From a virus: a stretch of DNA of 64,000 nucleotides. The stretch covers positions 54,905 to 118,904 of the IMG/VR virus record IMGVR_UViG_3300023175_001502, one strand, 5' to 3'. Both the position numbers and the translations under genes were made by a program. Every line of letters starts with the position of its first letter. Positions within the stretch are counted from its first letter, which is position 1. This document shows, piece after piece, positions 23,901-33,700 of this stretch. The notes beneath the pieces are model-generated. The model made no database searches, had not been told where the DNA came from, and saw only the letters and a program-made list of their open reading frames with translations.

Positions 23901-24348
23901 GCGGTAGGGTGCCCTCCCCCGGTACTATATAGTATTCTAATATTTGCCCTGCGGCTGTGTCTGCATCTAATGCTAAAAATTGGTAATCTATTATTTGGTT
24001 ATCTAATACAAATAGGTTTTCATTTGCTCCTATTGGTAGTAGTCCCGGTTGTGTAATCCAAAAAGGTTCGTCTGGTCCTGTTACGTCTATAGTAAATGTT
24101 CTATCTTCAACAACTGTGCCTAGAGTTGCTCTAAGTACAAATTTAAATGTTTTAGTAATTTCGACTTCAAAAGGTGTACCAACAATTTCTACACCTTCTA
24201 ATCTGCATCCAGATGGAAGTTTTCCAGCAATTAAAGTAATATTCGCTTGGTTATCTACAGGTAAAATAAAATCACCTGTTTCTAATTTTACTCTTTCTAC
24301 AAGTGTTCTTAGTTTGTAGTTATTTGGTTGTGTCCAGATACTTGCCAT
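20995..24348 (-). CDS. Large virion protein with Ig-like (He_PIG type) repeats
   Basis: 1117 residues. At least four copies of the 'LPpGL.L...G.I.G' signature of He_PIG/cadherin-like Ig domains are visible: LPSGCRL (~50), LPPGLSLTSTGRIQG (~150), LPPGLKL...GELTG (~330) and LPNGLRLAYTGEIIG (~700). Each is preceded by beta-rich segments such as 'FTIDVTGPDEPFWITQPG'. Ig-like repeats on phage tails bind sugars or receptors. The C-terminal ~300 residues look different and may trimerise. A late promoter lies 19 bases upstream. Confidence 0.8.
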   Translation of the reverse strand: MASIWTQPNNYKLRTLVERVKLETGDFILPVDNQANITLIAGKLPSGCRLEGVEIVGTPFEVEITKTFKFVLRATLGTVVEDRTFTIDVTGPDEPFWITQPGLLPIGANENLFVLDNQIIDYQFLALDADTAAGQILEYYIVPGEGTLPPGLSLTSTGRIQGVVEPLLALDKQSEKGGFDTAPYDAYPNDFSIKPDRGFDSFYYDNVRYDTQSNPQVPKKLNRFYEFKVTINDGVTENPPKRKFKIYVVGDDYLRADNTIMKVSNGVFKADNTHIRQPKWLTPADLGYKKSNNNATIYLDVYDSDTLDGNVLYSVDELNNDNSESVLPPGLKLDVFAGELTGTIPYQPQSFKDYKFTIRATRYTNDLDYAVVTGTFYEDTLAGERSFKVFKLPLNVQDGITLNDGIDDLNDLKDQTLLLNGRSYKVESVDGSDEDFDIITLTEGLRPFISFTLAEDSVSQAQSIFVEKLNLFERQQFKDKKINYIRDTITESYTIQNIYGYRKWQITSPTNSITINLEAAGASELPIGETETFTETIIRVFEGNELPVYVEAGATTGSVTFWAPDNALTKSSRITTIFPGADIKRTLLDKDKDLVYFDRPLEIGRDYVTGQTVSIALFADGFFEKELLTYANEDVNNPSTPKTFTIRILGEVDSEITWITPANLGSITANFFSTKRVTAQTNVPDTRLIYSIIKGRLPNGLRLAYTGEIIGKVTQFGTLENLGLTTFDNADFSLDGGTTSIDRQYKFTIRAEDRFGYSAVEREFIIDIIDQDNTLYSNLYIRPMLDPNVRKEYKRFVSDPDIFPTNSIYRPSDPNFGIQTKISMLAYAGIETKNIDEYVAATAKNHKRRQYHIGDIKTAIAKEPGSNDIVYEVVYLEIVDPRDSKKGKVANNFIGHPQPAITADAVSFEVLDDETAQDTGFDIVQIDGRFRDSEIILDQGAGMTVGTREGDLIQNVDNDDIDVFLRDGTEVHVDVDLSDAEPIRQRLRQRGENVIKADSDAVTINDANEVNMYISNTTNMREQLEAIGKSQRQYLPLWMRTGQDGSIQELDYVTAIPLAYVKPGESKKVLTNVKNALNNGVFDFKTINFDVDRYVVDSATGVQEERYIVFPNYVFNV

Positions 24349-24367
24349 ATAAAATTCCTTACATAGC

Positions 24368-24375
24368 TATTTATC
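24368..24375 (-). promoter_or_regulatory. Late promoter octamer GATAAATA
   Basis: GATAAATA 19 bases before ATG 24348. Confidence 0.75.
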
Positions 24376-24380
24376 GGAAT

Positions 24381-25070
24381 TTACAATGTTGGTAATAGTC
24401 CGTTATCCGTGTTTAATAGATTAGGACTTGTAAGCGTACCGTAATCAGCATCTACAAGATCTTTTAAAAAGTCTACAAAATTGTCAGTGTTACTTTCAAA
24501 ATCACCAAAGTCTAAATTAATGAATAAGTCATTTAGTGTTCTTATGTCAACATCGTATACATTACTTTGTACGTTTGTACCTGTAAGTGTTCCTACATTT
24601 AAAATAGCAAAGCCGTTTGCGTTTAGGTTAGCATTTAGGGTTGGATTTGTGTCAGTTTCTAGTGATGCATTTCCGCTAATGGTTACAGAGTTGTTTGATT
24701 CGTTTGCCTGCGTAGTTATGCCACTACCGCCCTGTATACGCAAAGTGCCTCTCGCAGGAACAGTTATAGTTCCTGTATCTGCAACTATAGGTCTAGCAGC
24801 CAGTGTTGGATCTACTGATAATGTTATATCATTAGGATTTGCTGTAACAGTAATGTCGTTTGATCCTACAATGGATTTAAATTCTAAATTATAACCAGTG
24901 CGTTGTTTGAAAACACCGGCACCTGAGCCTAGGTTTTCGCCTTCTGTTTTATCATCAATACGTAGGTCTAAATCCTCAAGACTTCGATTAATTTTGATAA
25001 AGGCTTCTCTAAGGTCATCGCCTGTACCATCGTTTGCAATTCTACCTATGTTTACTAATTCTACTGCCAT
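24381..25070 (-). CDS. Virion/fibre-like protein with NDGTGD N-terminus
   Basis: 229 residues from ATG 25070 (AGGA upstream and late promoter 23 bases upstream; the frame also opens at 25124, which lies beyond the promoter). Residues ~8-35 read 'ANDGTGDDLREAFIKINRSL', the same motif as the 2983-residue protein. The body is beta-rich with short repeats. Probably a small fibre or tail accessory. Confidence 0.75.
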   Translation of the reverse strand: MAVELVNIGRIANDGTGDDLREAFIKINRSLEDLDLRIDDKTEGENLGSGAGVFKQRTGYNLEFKSIVGSNDITVTANPNDITLSVDPTLAARPIVADTGTITVPARGTLRIQGGSGITTQANESNNSVTISGNASLETDTNPTLNANLNANGFAILNVGTLTGTNVQSNVYDVDIRTLNDLFINLDFGDFESNTDNFVDFLKDLVDADYGTLTSPNLLNTDNGLLPTL

Positions 25071-25093
25071 TGTTGGTTTCCTATCATATATTG

Positions 25094-25101
25094 TATTTAT
25101 C
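25094..25101 (-). promoter_or_regulatory. Late promoter octamer GATAAATA (minus arm of divergent pair)
   Basis: GATAAATA on the minus strand, 23 bases before ATG 25070, separated by only 6 bases from the plus-strand octamer 25108-25115. Confidence 0.8.
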
Positions 25102-25107
25102 AAACCT

Positions 25108-25115
25108 GATAAATA
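25108..25115 (+). promoter_or_regulatory. Late promoter octamer GATAAATA (plus arm of divergent pair)
   Basis: GATAAATA on the plus strand, 19 bases before ATG 25135, with AAGGAG between. It forms a back-to-back bidirectional late promoter with 25094-25101. Confidence 0.8.
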
Positions 25116-25134
25116 CTGTAACAAGGAGTTTTAC

Positions 25135-27402
25135 ATGGCAAGACCATCTTTTAGAAATATAGGACTACGCAGAGATTTAAACCTTTCTGACTTATCTAAC
25201 AAAGATCAAGCACTAAACAATGTGCTAAACAACCTTGTTGTAGGTAGTGATAATAAGGTTTTTACAGGCGGCGATCTAGATGCTATTAAAGGAATAAGCA
25301 ATAGCACAGTAACTAATAGAGATATCGGCCTAATGGCAGGACTTGCTGTAAAAAATACTGTATTAAACGAAGATAACGAACTAGAAGATGTAATAGCATC
25401 TCCAGTTATTACAGTAAAAAATCAATTAGACACTATTATCGCAACTACTAATGATCCACCATTCTTTAATGGAGGAGACGGTTTAATTGCTAGATTTTAT
25501 GAAACTGATCAGATTAGCCAAAATTTAACAAAAAATAGTACAGGTGCTACTATTGTTACAGGAGATCCTACGGTTACTAAGCCTTATTGGAATAATGGTG
25601 TTTTTGAATTCAGTAACAAATTAGACGATACACTCGGTGGTGCAAACGGACTAATACAATGGAGCGGATATTATGTTCCGGATGCAAGTGGACCTAGCAC
25701 ATTTAGTTTTTCAACAACAGGTTTAGTTATGTTTGAAGTTGCAGATGAATTTGGAGATTTACAAGTAGTTCAAAATACATTTGCAGAAGATAGACCAATT
25801 GAACATTTAAGTGCAATGACAAGCCAAACAGATGTTACAGTAGATCCTATTGATGCAAGAACTGTAGTTATTGGCGACCAAATAATTGCGGCTGTAGATG
25901 ATCAAGGTACTCCTATACTCGCAGCTGAAATTAGTAATGGTTTATTTGTAGATGGCGTAGGTAATAGCACAATAACACTTAACCAATCTGTTACAGCACC
26001 TGCTGGTTCTACATTTACGTATAGCATACAAAATAAAATCGGAAGTGAAAGTTTTAGTTTTATACATACAGAAGCAAATCTTGAAAAATATGTTCCTGTC
26101 CAAATCAGATTAACATATTGGTATGCTTCGGAAAGTGCAAATTATTTTAACAAATTTATTGATTGCAATTTATCTACAAATATTAAAGATAGTGGAGATT
26201 GGCCTTACTGGTATCTCTATCAAGACGTACCAGTAGACTTTGAAGAAGACAGTTTTAAAGGATTTTACGATAAAAGATTACTTGTAGGCGGAGGTACTAT
26301 TGGACCTGAAGATGTAAACTTTAGTACGCAATACGCAAAATGGTTAAGTATTTCACCATTGACTGTTACATATGCGCCACCATTAAGATATGCTGACGCA
26401 CTTAAAGCAGAGTATACCTACACGTTAACGCAAGATAGTAACGTTTTAGCAACAACTTCGACAAGCCCATATACTGATAATATAGAGATAGGCAATAAGA
26501 TAATCACTCCTGCTCTTACAAAAGGCACTAGCGTTAGTGATATTTCAAGAAATAATATTGTAATTGCTAATGCAACAGCATCGGCGGATGCTACAGTTCC
26601 TGTAAGATTTATGGATCATAGAGGATTTTTAGATGTACAAGCAGGAACGTCGAATAATTTTAATGTTACTATTACTACCACTGAAGGGTTAAAAGTAGGA
26701 ACGGTAGTAGTTGCGGCAAGTAATCCTGCAGGCACAGATTATATAAGAGTTACTAGCATAGTTAGTATTCGTGAATTTACTACAAACATTGCTATGAATT
26801 TAAACGGATTAGAAGAAGTATTTTTCTATGCAGATAAAGGTCTTCTTAACAATAGTTTAGATAATTTTTGTGTAGGAACATTAGGACGAGAACTTACACA
26901 AACCGCAACAGTTGGTTCTAATCAACTAGTTTTAAATGATGTAAATGGATTTGGCCTAAACAATGTTATACAAAGTAGTCCTTACCTACCTGCTGTAGAT
27001 GAAAATGATCCTACGACTTTAACTAGAATTACAGCCATAGATACTAACACAAATACAATAACGATTAATAAAACAGTTCAAGCACCGGACGATATGGTTG
27101 CTGGTACTACTGTAGTTATTTGTCCTACTGACACAACACAAAATAAAGAAGCATGTGTTATTCCTTTAAACACAGCGCCACCTTTTGTAGGAACATTAAA
27201 CGGACTTAGAACTACAGATGGTCTAGGTGCTACAGTTGGACTACAAATGATTAATGGTAACAGTGTGTTAAAGGTAAGAGATCTTGTTGCTGAAAACTGT
27301 AATGTTACACAATTAGGAATAGGGGTAACAAATAATTTTGATAGAACTGTTCCTATTACGTTTAATGGTACAGTTTACAAAGTATTAGCATCAACTAGTT
27401 AA
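25135..27402 (+). CDS. Virion protein with PA14-like segment
   Basis: 755 residues from ATG 25135 (AAGGAG 7 bases upstream). After an N-terminal ~115-residue helical part, residues ~120-230 read like a PA14 carbohydrate-binding domain: GDGLIARFYE, then IQWSGYYVPDASGPSTFSFS, and later VPVQIRLTYWYASES. The C-terminal half is beta-rich and ends in FNGTVYKVLASTS. It is the only large structural gene on the plus strand and shares its last 12 bases with the convergent gene 27391-28395. Confidence 0.75.
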   Translation: MARPSFRNIGLRRDLNLSDLSNKDQALNNVLNNLVVGSDNKVFTGGDLDAIKGISNSTVTNRDIGLMAGLAVKNTVLNEDNELEDVIASPVITVKNQLDTIIATTNDPPFFNGGDGLIARFYETDQISQNLTKNSTGATIVTGDPTVTKPYWNNGVFEFSNKLDDTLGGANGLIQWSGYYVPDASGPSTFSFSTTGLVMFEVADEFGDLQVVQNTFAEDRPIEHLSAMTSQTDVTVDPIDARTVVIGDQIIAAVDDQGTPILAAEISNGLFVDGVGNSTITLNQSVTAPAGSTFTYSIQNKIGSESFSFIHTEANLEKYVPVQIRLTYWYASESANYFNKFIDCNLSTNIKDSGDWPYWYLYQDVPVDFEEDSFKGFYDKRLLVGGGTIGPEDVNFSTQYAKWLSISPLTVTYAPPLRYADALKAEYTYTLTQDSNVLATTSTSPYTDNIEIGNKIITPALTKGTSVSDISRNNIVIANATASADATVPVRFMDHRGFLDVQAGTSNNFNVTITTTEGLKVGTVVVAASNPAGTDYIRVTSIVSIREFTTNIAMNLNGLEEVFFYADKGLLNNSLDNFCVGTLGRELTQTATVGSNQLVLNDVNGFGLNNVIQSSPYLPAVDENDPTTLTRITAIDTNTNTITINKTVQAPDDMVAGTTVVICPTDTTQNKEACVIPLNTAPPFVGTLNGLRTTDGLGATVGLQMINGNSVLKVRDLVAENCNVTQLGIGVTNNFDRTVPITFNGTVYKVLASTS

Positions 27403-28395
27403 ACACAAATAGTAGTCAATACCATCAATCTTTACTTTTGCTTTATGTGTAAAAGTTGTATTGTTTACAGTTCCACTTTCTGTTATAGGTGTAACACCGT
27501 CAACTAATATACCATTGTTTAATTTAAGATCACCGGTTTGTGCAGAAACGGCGTTAGTTGTTAACTTAGTATTAACACCAGTGCCTGTAACTTCCCAAGG
27601 ATTAGACGTATCACTAAATGCTCTAATACGCTGTATATTTGTAACAGGGCTTGATGGATTTGTTATGTAAAGGCCTGGACTAGATGTTATTACGCCTTCT
27701 GTAACAATCATATCTGAAGGATCTTCGATACTAAATGTACCCTCCATTTTAAAATCATCATCTGTGGCTACATCTCTATCTTCAACAAATTTTTTGTTTG
27801 CTTGATACTTTGCAATGTCAAGGTATTGATAAATTTCTAGAAATTGATTTGCATACGTGTCTTCAGGTTCAATACCACCCGCTCCTTCCGGATTTTCGCT
27901 ACCTGTTGAAAGACCACTACTAAATCCTGCTGTGTCTTCAACAGCACCTAAGTATGTTAAGTTTGATAATACAACGGCGTCTGATCTAACAACTTTAAAC
28001 CCAGCACTAGGTGGTGCAAAAGTATATTGTTCTTCTAACTCAACATCAGTTGCAAACCCAAAAGTTTTTTCACCATCACTATCTGCTGCGTAGAGATCGT
28101 CTTTTAATACATTATCGTTTACATCTAGAATTTTTATAGGGTCACCATTTGTAAAAACAGCACTCCTAGCCGCATTTTTTGCAGGAGTGTCGTTTACTAG
28201 TGTAACTAATCCTGTAATAAAATTGTATTCTAATGCGTCTATTTCTAAAACACTAACGTTTTGGTTATTGTTAATAAACAAACTTATATCGTCTGCAATA
28301 GGTGCTTCAGCAAGGTTATTAAGTAACTGTCTGTCCTGTGTGTTTTCTAATAAGTTAGCGGATTGTAAAAATCCTTGTATACTACTTCCTGCCAT
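27391..28395 (-). CDS. Virion-associated protein
   Basis: 334 residues. The N-terminal half is mixed, with acidic stretches; the C-terminal ~110 residues are beta-rich and end in KAKVKIDGIDYYLCLTS, resembling the end of the convergent 755-residue protein. It follows the LRR gene by overlapping organisation and has no promoter of its own, so it is read from the long fibre operon. Function inferred from context. Confidence 0.65.
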   Translation of the reverse strand: MAGSSIQGFLQSANLLENTQDRQLLNNLAEAPIADDISLFINNNQNVSVLEIDALEYNFITGLVTLVNDTPAKNAARSAVFTNGDPIKILDVNDNVLKDDLYAADSDGEKTFGFATDVELEEQYTFAPPSAGFKVVRSDAVVLSNLTYLGAVEDTAGFSSGLSTGSENPEGAGGIEPEDTYANQFLEIYQYLDIAKYQANKKFVEDRDVATDDDFKMEGTFSIEDPSDMIVTEGVITSSPGLYITNPSSPVTNIQRIRAFSDTSNPWEVTGTGVNTKLTTNAVSAQTGDLKLNNGILVDGVTPITESGTVNNTTFTHKAKVKIDGIDYYLCLTS

Positions 28396-28396
28396 T

Positions 28397-30781
28397 TTAT
28401 AACCTCATATTCCACCCTTTAGATCTAAGGTACTCAATTTGTTCTACAGCGTCACCTGTTGGTGTTGAGGTATTAGCAAGGTTAATGCTTATACCACTAC
28501 GAGGATTCGCTTCATAGTTAGCAACTAGATCTGCAACAATATTATTTACCGCTCCAGTTGGTAAGTTAGGATTGTTACTTATATCAAATCTATATAAAGA
28601 TCTGCAACTTACTAATGCACCTGCTACATAATCTGTAAAGTTGTTGTTGTTTAGATAGAAGTCGTAACATAATGTAAGATTATTCATATCTGGAACAGCG
28701 CCAGTTATTTGATTGTAACTGATAAACAAACGTCTAAGATTAGGTGTTTCAAGTCCGTTAAATGATGTTAATTGATTGCTGTGTACATAGTAGTATTGTA
28801 ATGCATTGCTTTGTATAACCGGAATAGCACCACTAAAACTATTTCCATATAAGTGACAATAGTATAATAGTGGATTATTAAAGAAATTAGGCAAAGGACC
28901 TGTAAAGTTATTTTGTAACATTACGATATAACGTAGGTTCTGCATTGTATTTAAACTAGGAAATGCTCCGCTTACACCTGCATTAAACGATCTAAATACG
29001 ATACCTATCATGCCTGTTGGTTTTTCAAAACAATCAGGGTGCATAGGAGCATTTAACAAACTACTACTTGCTACATGGAAGTAACGCATTGCACTTGCAC
29101 AGTCGTCAAACACATCGTCATACAAAACGTAGTCTTGTTCTGTGTCAGATCGCCCGCCTCTTAGTCTTGTATACTGAGCTTGTACATAGTAAAGTCTACT
29201 GTTACCTGCAAATTTAGGTATAGGTCCGTAATAGCCGCTTGAGTATGCATATATTAATCTTAAGTTACCACAGTTAGCAAACTTATAACTTCCGCTCGTT
29301 GTAGTAAACAAATTAGAATCTGGTGCTATTCCACTACCACTATTATAGTGAGCATAAAATAAATCCATTGAATTTTTATTGGCTAAGTTAGGAACGTTTA
29401 TACCCGGGTTACCACCTATGTTTACATAGTTGATTACAGGACTTAATATTTGGAAGTTATTATCGTATATACTATTGCTATATAAATTAATCTGTCTAAG
29501 GTCAGGCAAGTCTTTTACACTTTGCGGAACAGTATTAAAACTGTTTCTGTACATGTAATAGTTTTGAACTGTATTTGCTACTTCGGGAGTTGAACCAGTT
29601 GGATCGTCTGCATCTTGATCAAAATAATTAAATGCACCACCTCTGCTGTGTCCGTTTAGATTTAATGTAAGCAAATTTGTTAGTGTTGTTAAGTCTGCTG
29701 TAATACTTCCGTTAAAAGTATTACCAAATCTAATCTCTCTAACAGTGTTTGGTATACGTGCTAATACATCATTATTAAATTTACGTAAATTAGGTTCGTC
29801 ACCTAGTGTGAAATTATTTTCACGCACATCTAATAATCTGCAATCGGGCACAAAAGTATTAAAATCTGGAAACGTTTTTATAACATTTCCATTTAGATAT
29901 AAATTTTGACAATTTTCTAGTTGTGCAGCAGGTAATTCACTTATTCCTACTCCTGATAAAGGTAGTGTTAAAATATTATTTGGGTTATGATAAATTTCTA
30001 TGTTTTTAGATGCCGCCCCTGTATCTCTGTATCTTAAGAAACTTCTAGTAGTATTAGAGCCTCCAACATTTTCATACTCCTTTGTTAGGTAGTCAAACTG
30101 ATTATTAACTATTCTCCAACTAACCGCGCCTGCTGTAACAAGTCTCAAGTCACTATCTAAATTACGGAAAAATCCTTCAAATATTAAAGGTATTCCTTTC
30201 ATAGCATACAGATAAACTGTCTGGCCATTTATAGTTGCTTGTATTTTATGAGTAGGTACTTCGGAACTTCTAAATCTAACAAGGTCTGCTGGTTTAAGTA
30301 TTTCTAATGTTTGTGTTTCAACAGCACCATCAACTTCTATTTGACTACCATAAAAAATTGGACTAGTATCTGTTGCAGGGCTGTCTGTACTACTCCAACT
30401 ACTTACACGGCTTGTGCTTATATCAGCAAACTTTAAAGTAGAATTATCATCGTCTACGTATTGATACTTAATTGCACCTGCACCTAATACACCATTTACA
30501 GTTAGATTTCCTTTTAGTGATTCAGAGGTGCCTGCTGTTTCATCAATGATTGCACTATATTGTAAAGTATCTTGATAAAGTTTTACTAGATATGTTTGGA
30601 CAGGAACATTAAGCCCACTTAGAGCTTTTACATCATCTGCTGTAATACCTAAATCGCCAGCTGCTCCTCGTATAACATCAAGGTCGTTAATATCGATGCC
30701 AATGTTAGCTAAAGCCGCTAAAGGATCTGCAACATCTGCAAGACTTCTGTTTACGTTTAGACCGAATTTTATTTCCGCCAT
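28397..30781 (-). CDS. Leucine-rich-repeat virion protein
   Basis: 794 residues. After an N-terminal ~240 residues with a short helical anchor (MAEIKFGLNVNRSLADV) and beta part, residues ~250-760 are an irregular LRR array. Copies include LPDLRQINLYSNSI, LRYIVMLQNNFTGPLPNFF, YYCHLYGNSFSGAIPV, LRRLFISYNQITGAVPDM and YDFYLNNNNFTDYV, with plant-type 'GxIP/GxLP' turns. LRRs form curved binding surfaces, so an adhesin or receptor-binding role is likely. It lies between fibre-like genes. Confidence 0.8.
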   Translation of the reverse strand: MAEIKFGLNVNRSLADVADPLAALANIGIDINDLDVIRGAAGDLGITADDVKALSGLNVPVQTYLVKLYQDTLQYSAIIDETAGTSESLKGNLTVNGVLGAGAIKYQYVDDDNSTLKFADISTSRVSSWSSTDSPATDTSPIFYGSQIEVDGAVETQTLEILKPADLVRFRSSEVPTHKIQATINGQTVYLYAMKGIPLIFEGFFRNLDSDLRLVTAGAVSWRIVNNQFDYLTKEYENVGGSNTTRSFLRYRDTGAASKNIEIYHNPNNILTLPLSGVGISELPAAQLENCQNLYLNGNVIKTFPDFNTFVPDCRLLDVRENNFTLGDEPNLRKFNNDVLARIPNTVREIRFGNTFNGSITADLTTLTNLLTLNLNGHSRGGAFNYFDQDADDPTGSTPEVANTVQNYYMYRNSFNTVPQSVKDLPDLRQINLYSNSIYDNNFQILSPVINYVNIGGNPGINVPNLANKNSMDLFYAHYNSGSGIAPDSNLFTTTSGSYKFANCGNLRLIYAYSSGYYGPIPKFAGNSRLYYVQAQYTRLRGGRSDTEQDYVLYDDVFDDCASAMRYFHVASSSLLNAPMHPDCFEKPTGMIGIVFRSFNAGVSGAFPSLNTMQNLRYIVMLQNNFTGPLPNFFNNPLLYYCHLYGNSFSGAIPVIQSNALQYYYVHSNQLTSFNGLETPNLRRLFISYNQITGAVPDMNNLTLCYDFYLNNNNFTDYVAGALVSCRSLYRFDISNNPNLPTGAVNNIVADLVANYEANPRSGISINLANTSTPTGDAVEQIEYLRSKGWNMRL

Positions 30782-33700
30782 TTAATCTTCCTTCGTTGTA
30801 ATACTTGCGCTAACTAAGTTAACATCATTGTTTATAAGACTTCTTGCCGTAACAAATGTTGCTGTTGTATTTAATATTCCCGGAGATATTACAGTCCTAT
30901 CTGGACCATAAACGCTTCCTAAGTCAACAGTATTATTCCTGTTTGGTGAAACATACAATGTGTCTTTAAGTTTACCAGGTCTTAAAGGTTGTGAATTTTG
31001 AACATCAACACTAGTACTTGCTAGTCTTTCTTTTGGAAGATAGTTTGCAGCAGGAACACCTGCACTTGATCCTCCTGAGAATACAACATCAACACCTGAA
31101 TCGGTTATCCATTCAGGACAAAATGCTCTAGTAGTTCCGTTAATGTTTTCAGTAATAGTAATATTATTCATTCTAGCATTGTCACGCATGAATACTACCA
31201 AGTACAAAGGTTTTGGCTGGAAACTAAAAATTTGCACTTTGTTAACTGATTTTTCTGGGTTACCTGTTATCAGTCTATCAGTAAGTCTTATAGGACTTAG
31301 TTGCAATGTAAATGCTCCGTTGTTTGGAGCACCGTCTATATCTATATAATATTTTTCAACATCTTCGTTATCAATATAACTCTTTAATTCTGATGTAAAT
31401 CTAATTCCGCTTGCTACGCCTGATTCTCCAAACTCACCACCTACTAGCGAAAAGCCGTTTATTATTTCACTCGGCTCTTGATCAAATATTATTATGTCTG
31501 AAGGAAGTCCTGATACTGGATCAGCACTTGCATATGTAACACTAAATTCTAATCTATCTTCTATCTTTACATCTATACCGCTACATATTCCGCTATCTGT
31601 ACCTTCTGGTCTTGGTAATCTATAATCAATATCAAACCTAATGCCTAAGGGTGCATCGCCTTCTCTTTCTTCAAAACCGTCTCTATCTCTATAGAGTGAA
31701 CTATGTGTGAACTCTGCATGCAATATGTTTGCTAGGTCTGGCTCTATTTCTGTTATACCATCCTTTGCTAAAAACTTAACTTCATTAACTGGATTACCTA
31801 ATGCATTTGTTCTAGTAGAAATTATAGGTTTGTTTTCTGTCACTCCAATTAAGAATTCACAAAACTGTGTGCCTTCTGTAGTTACAGGGTTTAAATAATT
31901 ACATTCAAATCCGTCACCTGTAATTGGATATGTTGAACCAGCAATATGATCATAGTAACTTGTAAATCTAACAGCGTCAACTGGTACACTTGCTAAATCA
32001 GTAACTACACCATTTAGTAAAACTTGCGGATCGATAGTTCCTGTAGAACTTTTCTCGTACAGAGCGTCAAATCCAATTCGTTCAATATTTGCTGTTGATT
32101 CACTTGTAATAGCCGCATAACAACTGTTAATACCAGGAACAATTAATTTACTGTCGTCGTCACGTGTTCTAAAAATAGGATTGCCGTCTGCTGTTCCGCC
32201 ACTTGCATATGCTGTAAATCCAGACGTGTCAACAGCATTTGAATAGTCAGCATCTGAATATAATGCAAACTGTGTCGCAGATAAAACATCTATGTAATAC
32301 TCTTGAAAATTAACTTCTGTCATACCAACTACATTTTCTAATGTAACTTTTTGTCCAATAAAGAATCCATGATCTGTATCTGTAGTAACAATTCCTGGAT
32401 TTGCTTGGCTTATATTTGCAATGTTTACAGTTGGTTGTGGATTAATTGTTATTTCACTACCTGCACCATTAATATTAACACTTCTAACTATACCATTCTG
32501 TGTAGCATGTAAACTAGGTGCATAGTGATGCCCAAATGCTGGGCACCCGTTAATTTCAACCAATTGCACTTCCGATAGTTGATCACAATCTATTTTCAAA
32601 TCCACTGGAAAAACATTTTTCTTATTAGGCTTTTCTACACCGTCACTATTTTTAATTGTACGCTTTGGATAAATCCCCGCAATAGATGTTTGTCTTGCAT
32701 TATTTACAGTTTTGTCATCACTAGTATAACTGTAATATTTTCCTGCACTATTATCGCCACCGTCTATATAGCACGAAGCACCATATTTGTAAAGGTACTG
32801 TGGTTCTCTAATGTTACTTGTGTTTCTAATATCTTGTAGATATCTAAATTTAAAATATGGGTCTTGTAAACAAGGCTCGCCTAATTGGTTTTCAATTGTT
32901 AGTGTATGCATAAGCACCCAACGTGCATCACCTGTGTCTGTTGGAATATAAGCATAGAACTTAGCACCAATAGCACCATACCAACCAAACTCAATTTTGT
33001 ACATAGTAACTTTGGTTGGGTCGAGTAAGTAACCTGATCGACCATTACCATCTAACGCATCGCCGTTGAAAAAATCTCTAGTAATTACTAGTTCATAAAA
33101 TTCATCTTCTACGAAAGGTTCTCTACTAGAAACTACTTGTTGATTGTTTTCATTCATGCCCATTCTTTGTAGAACTTCATTTGGCAATCTAACTGTACTA
33201 CGTCTTACGATATTAAACTGTGGACCTCTAATCTGAAATACATATTCATCTGTAGGATTTCCGATACCCCACTCAATGATGTTGTCTATACTTGCTTCGT
33301 CTCGGCTTGCTCTAAAACCAAAAGTGTATCCTGATATACGTCCAGGCTGATATCTATATGCTTTTTTACTTTGTAGTAAGCCAAAGTATTGTATATTATC
33401 TGTTTGTCCTGGTCTAGTATTTGTAGCATCATATCCTACAGGAAATTTAATTGGGGTATTAGTATTAGGATCAATAAGCAATCCATCTCGCATGTTCATC
33501 CATGCTTGACACCAATTTTCAATTAAATCATAGCCTAATTGTTCATCATCAGGATATTCTACATCGCCATCTTGTACAAAGCATATAGCAGGATTTAAAA
33601 AGTTTTCTTCTGCAAATTGTTCATTGGTACCAATATATAAATTATACATATCGTTACCAAGATTAATAAATTGTAAGTATCTATTAAATACAGCCTCGTT

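Noticed and set aside
24898-25134. N-terminal extension of the plus-strand 755-residue gene
   Set aside because: It runs through the divergent promoter and antisense to the gene at 24381. AAGGAG and the promoter place the start at 25135.
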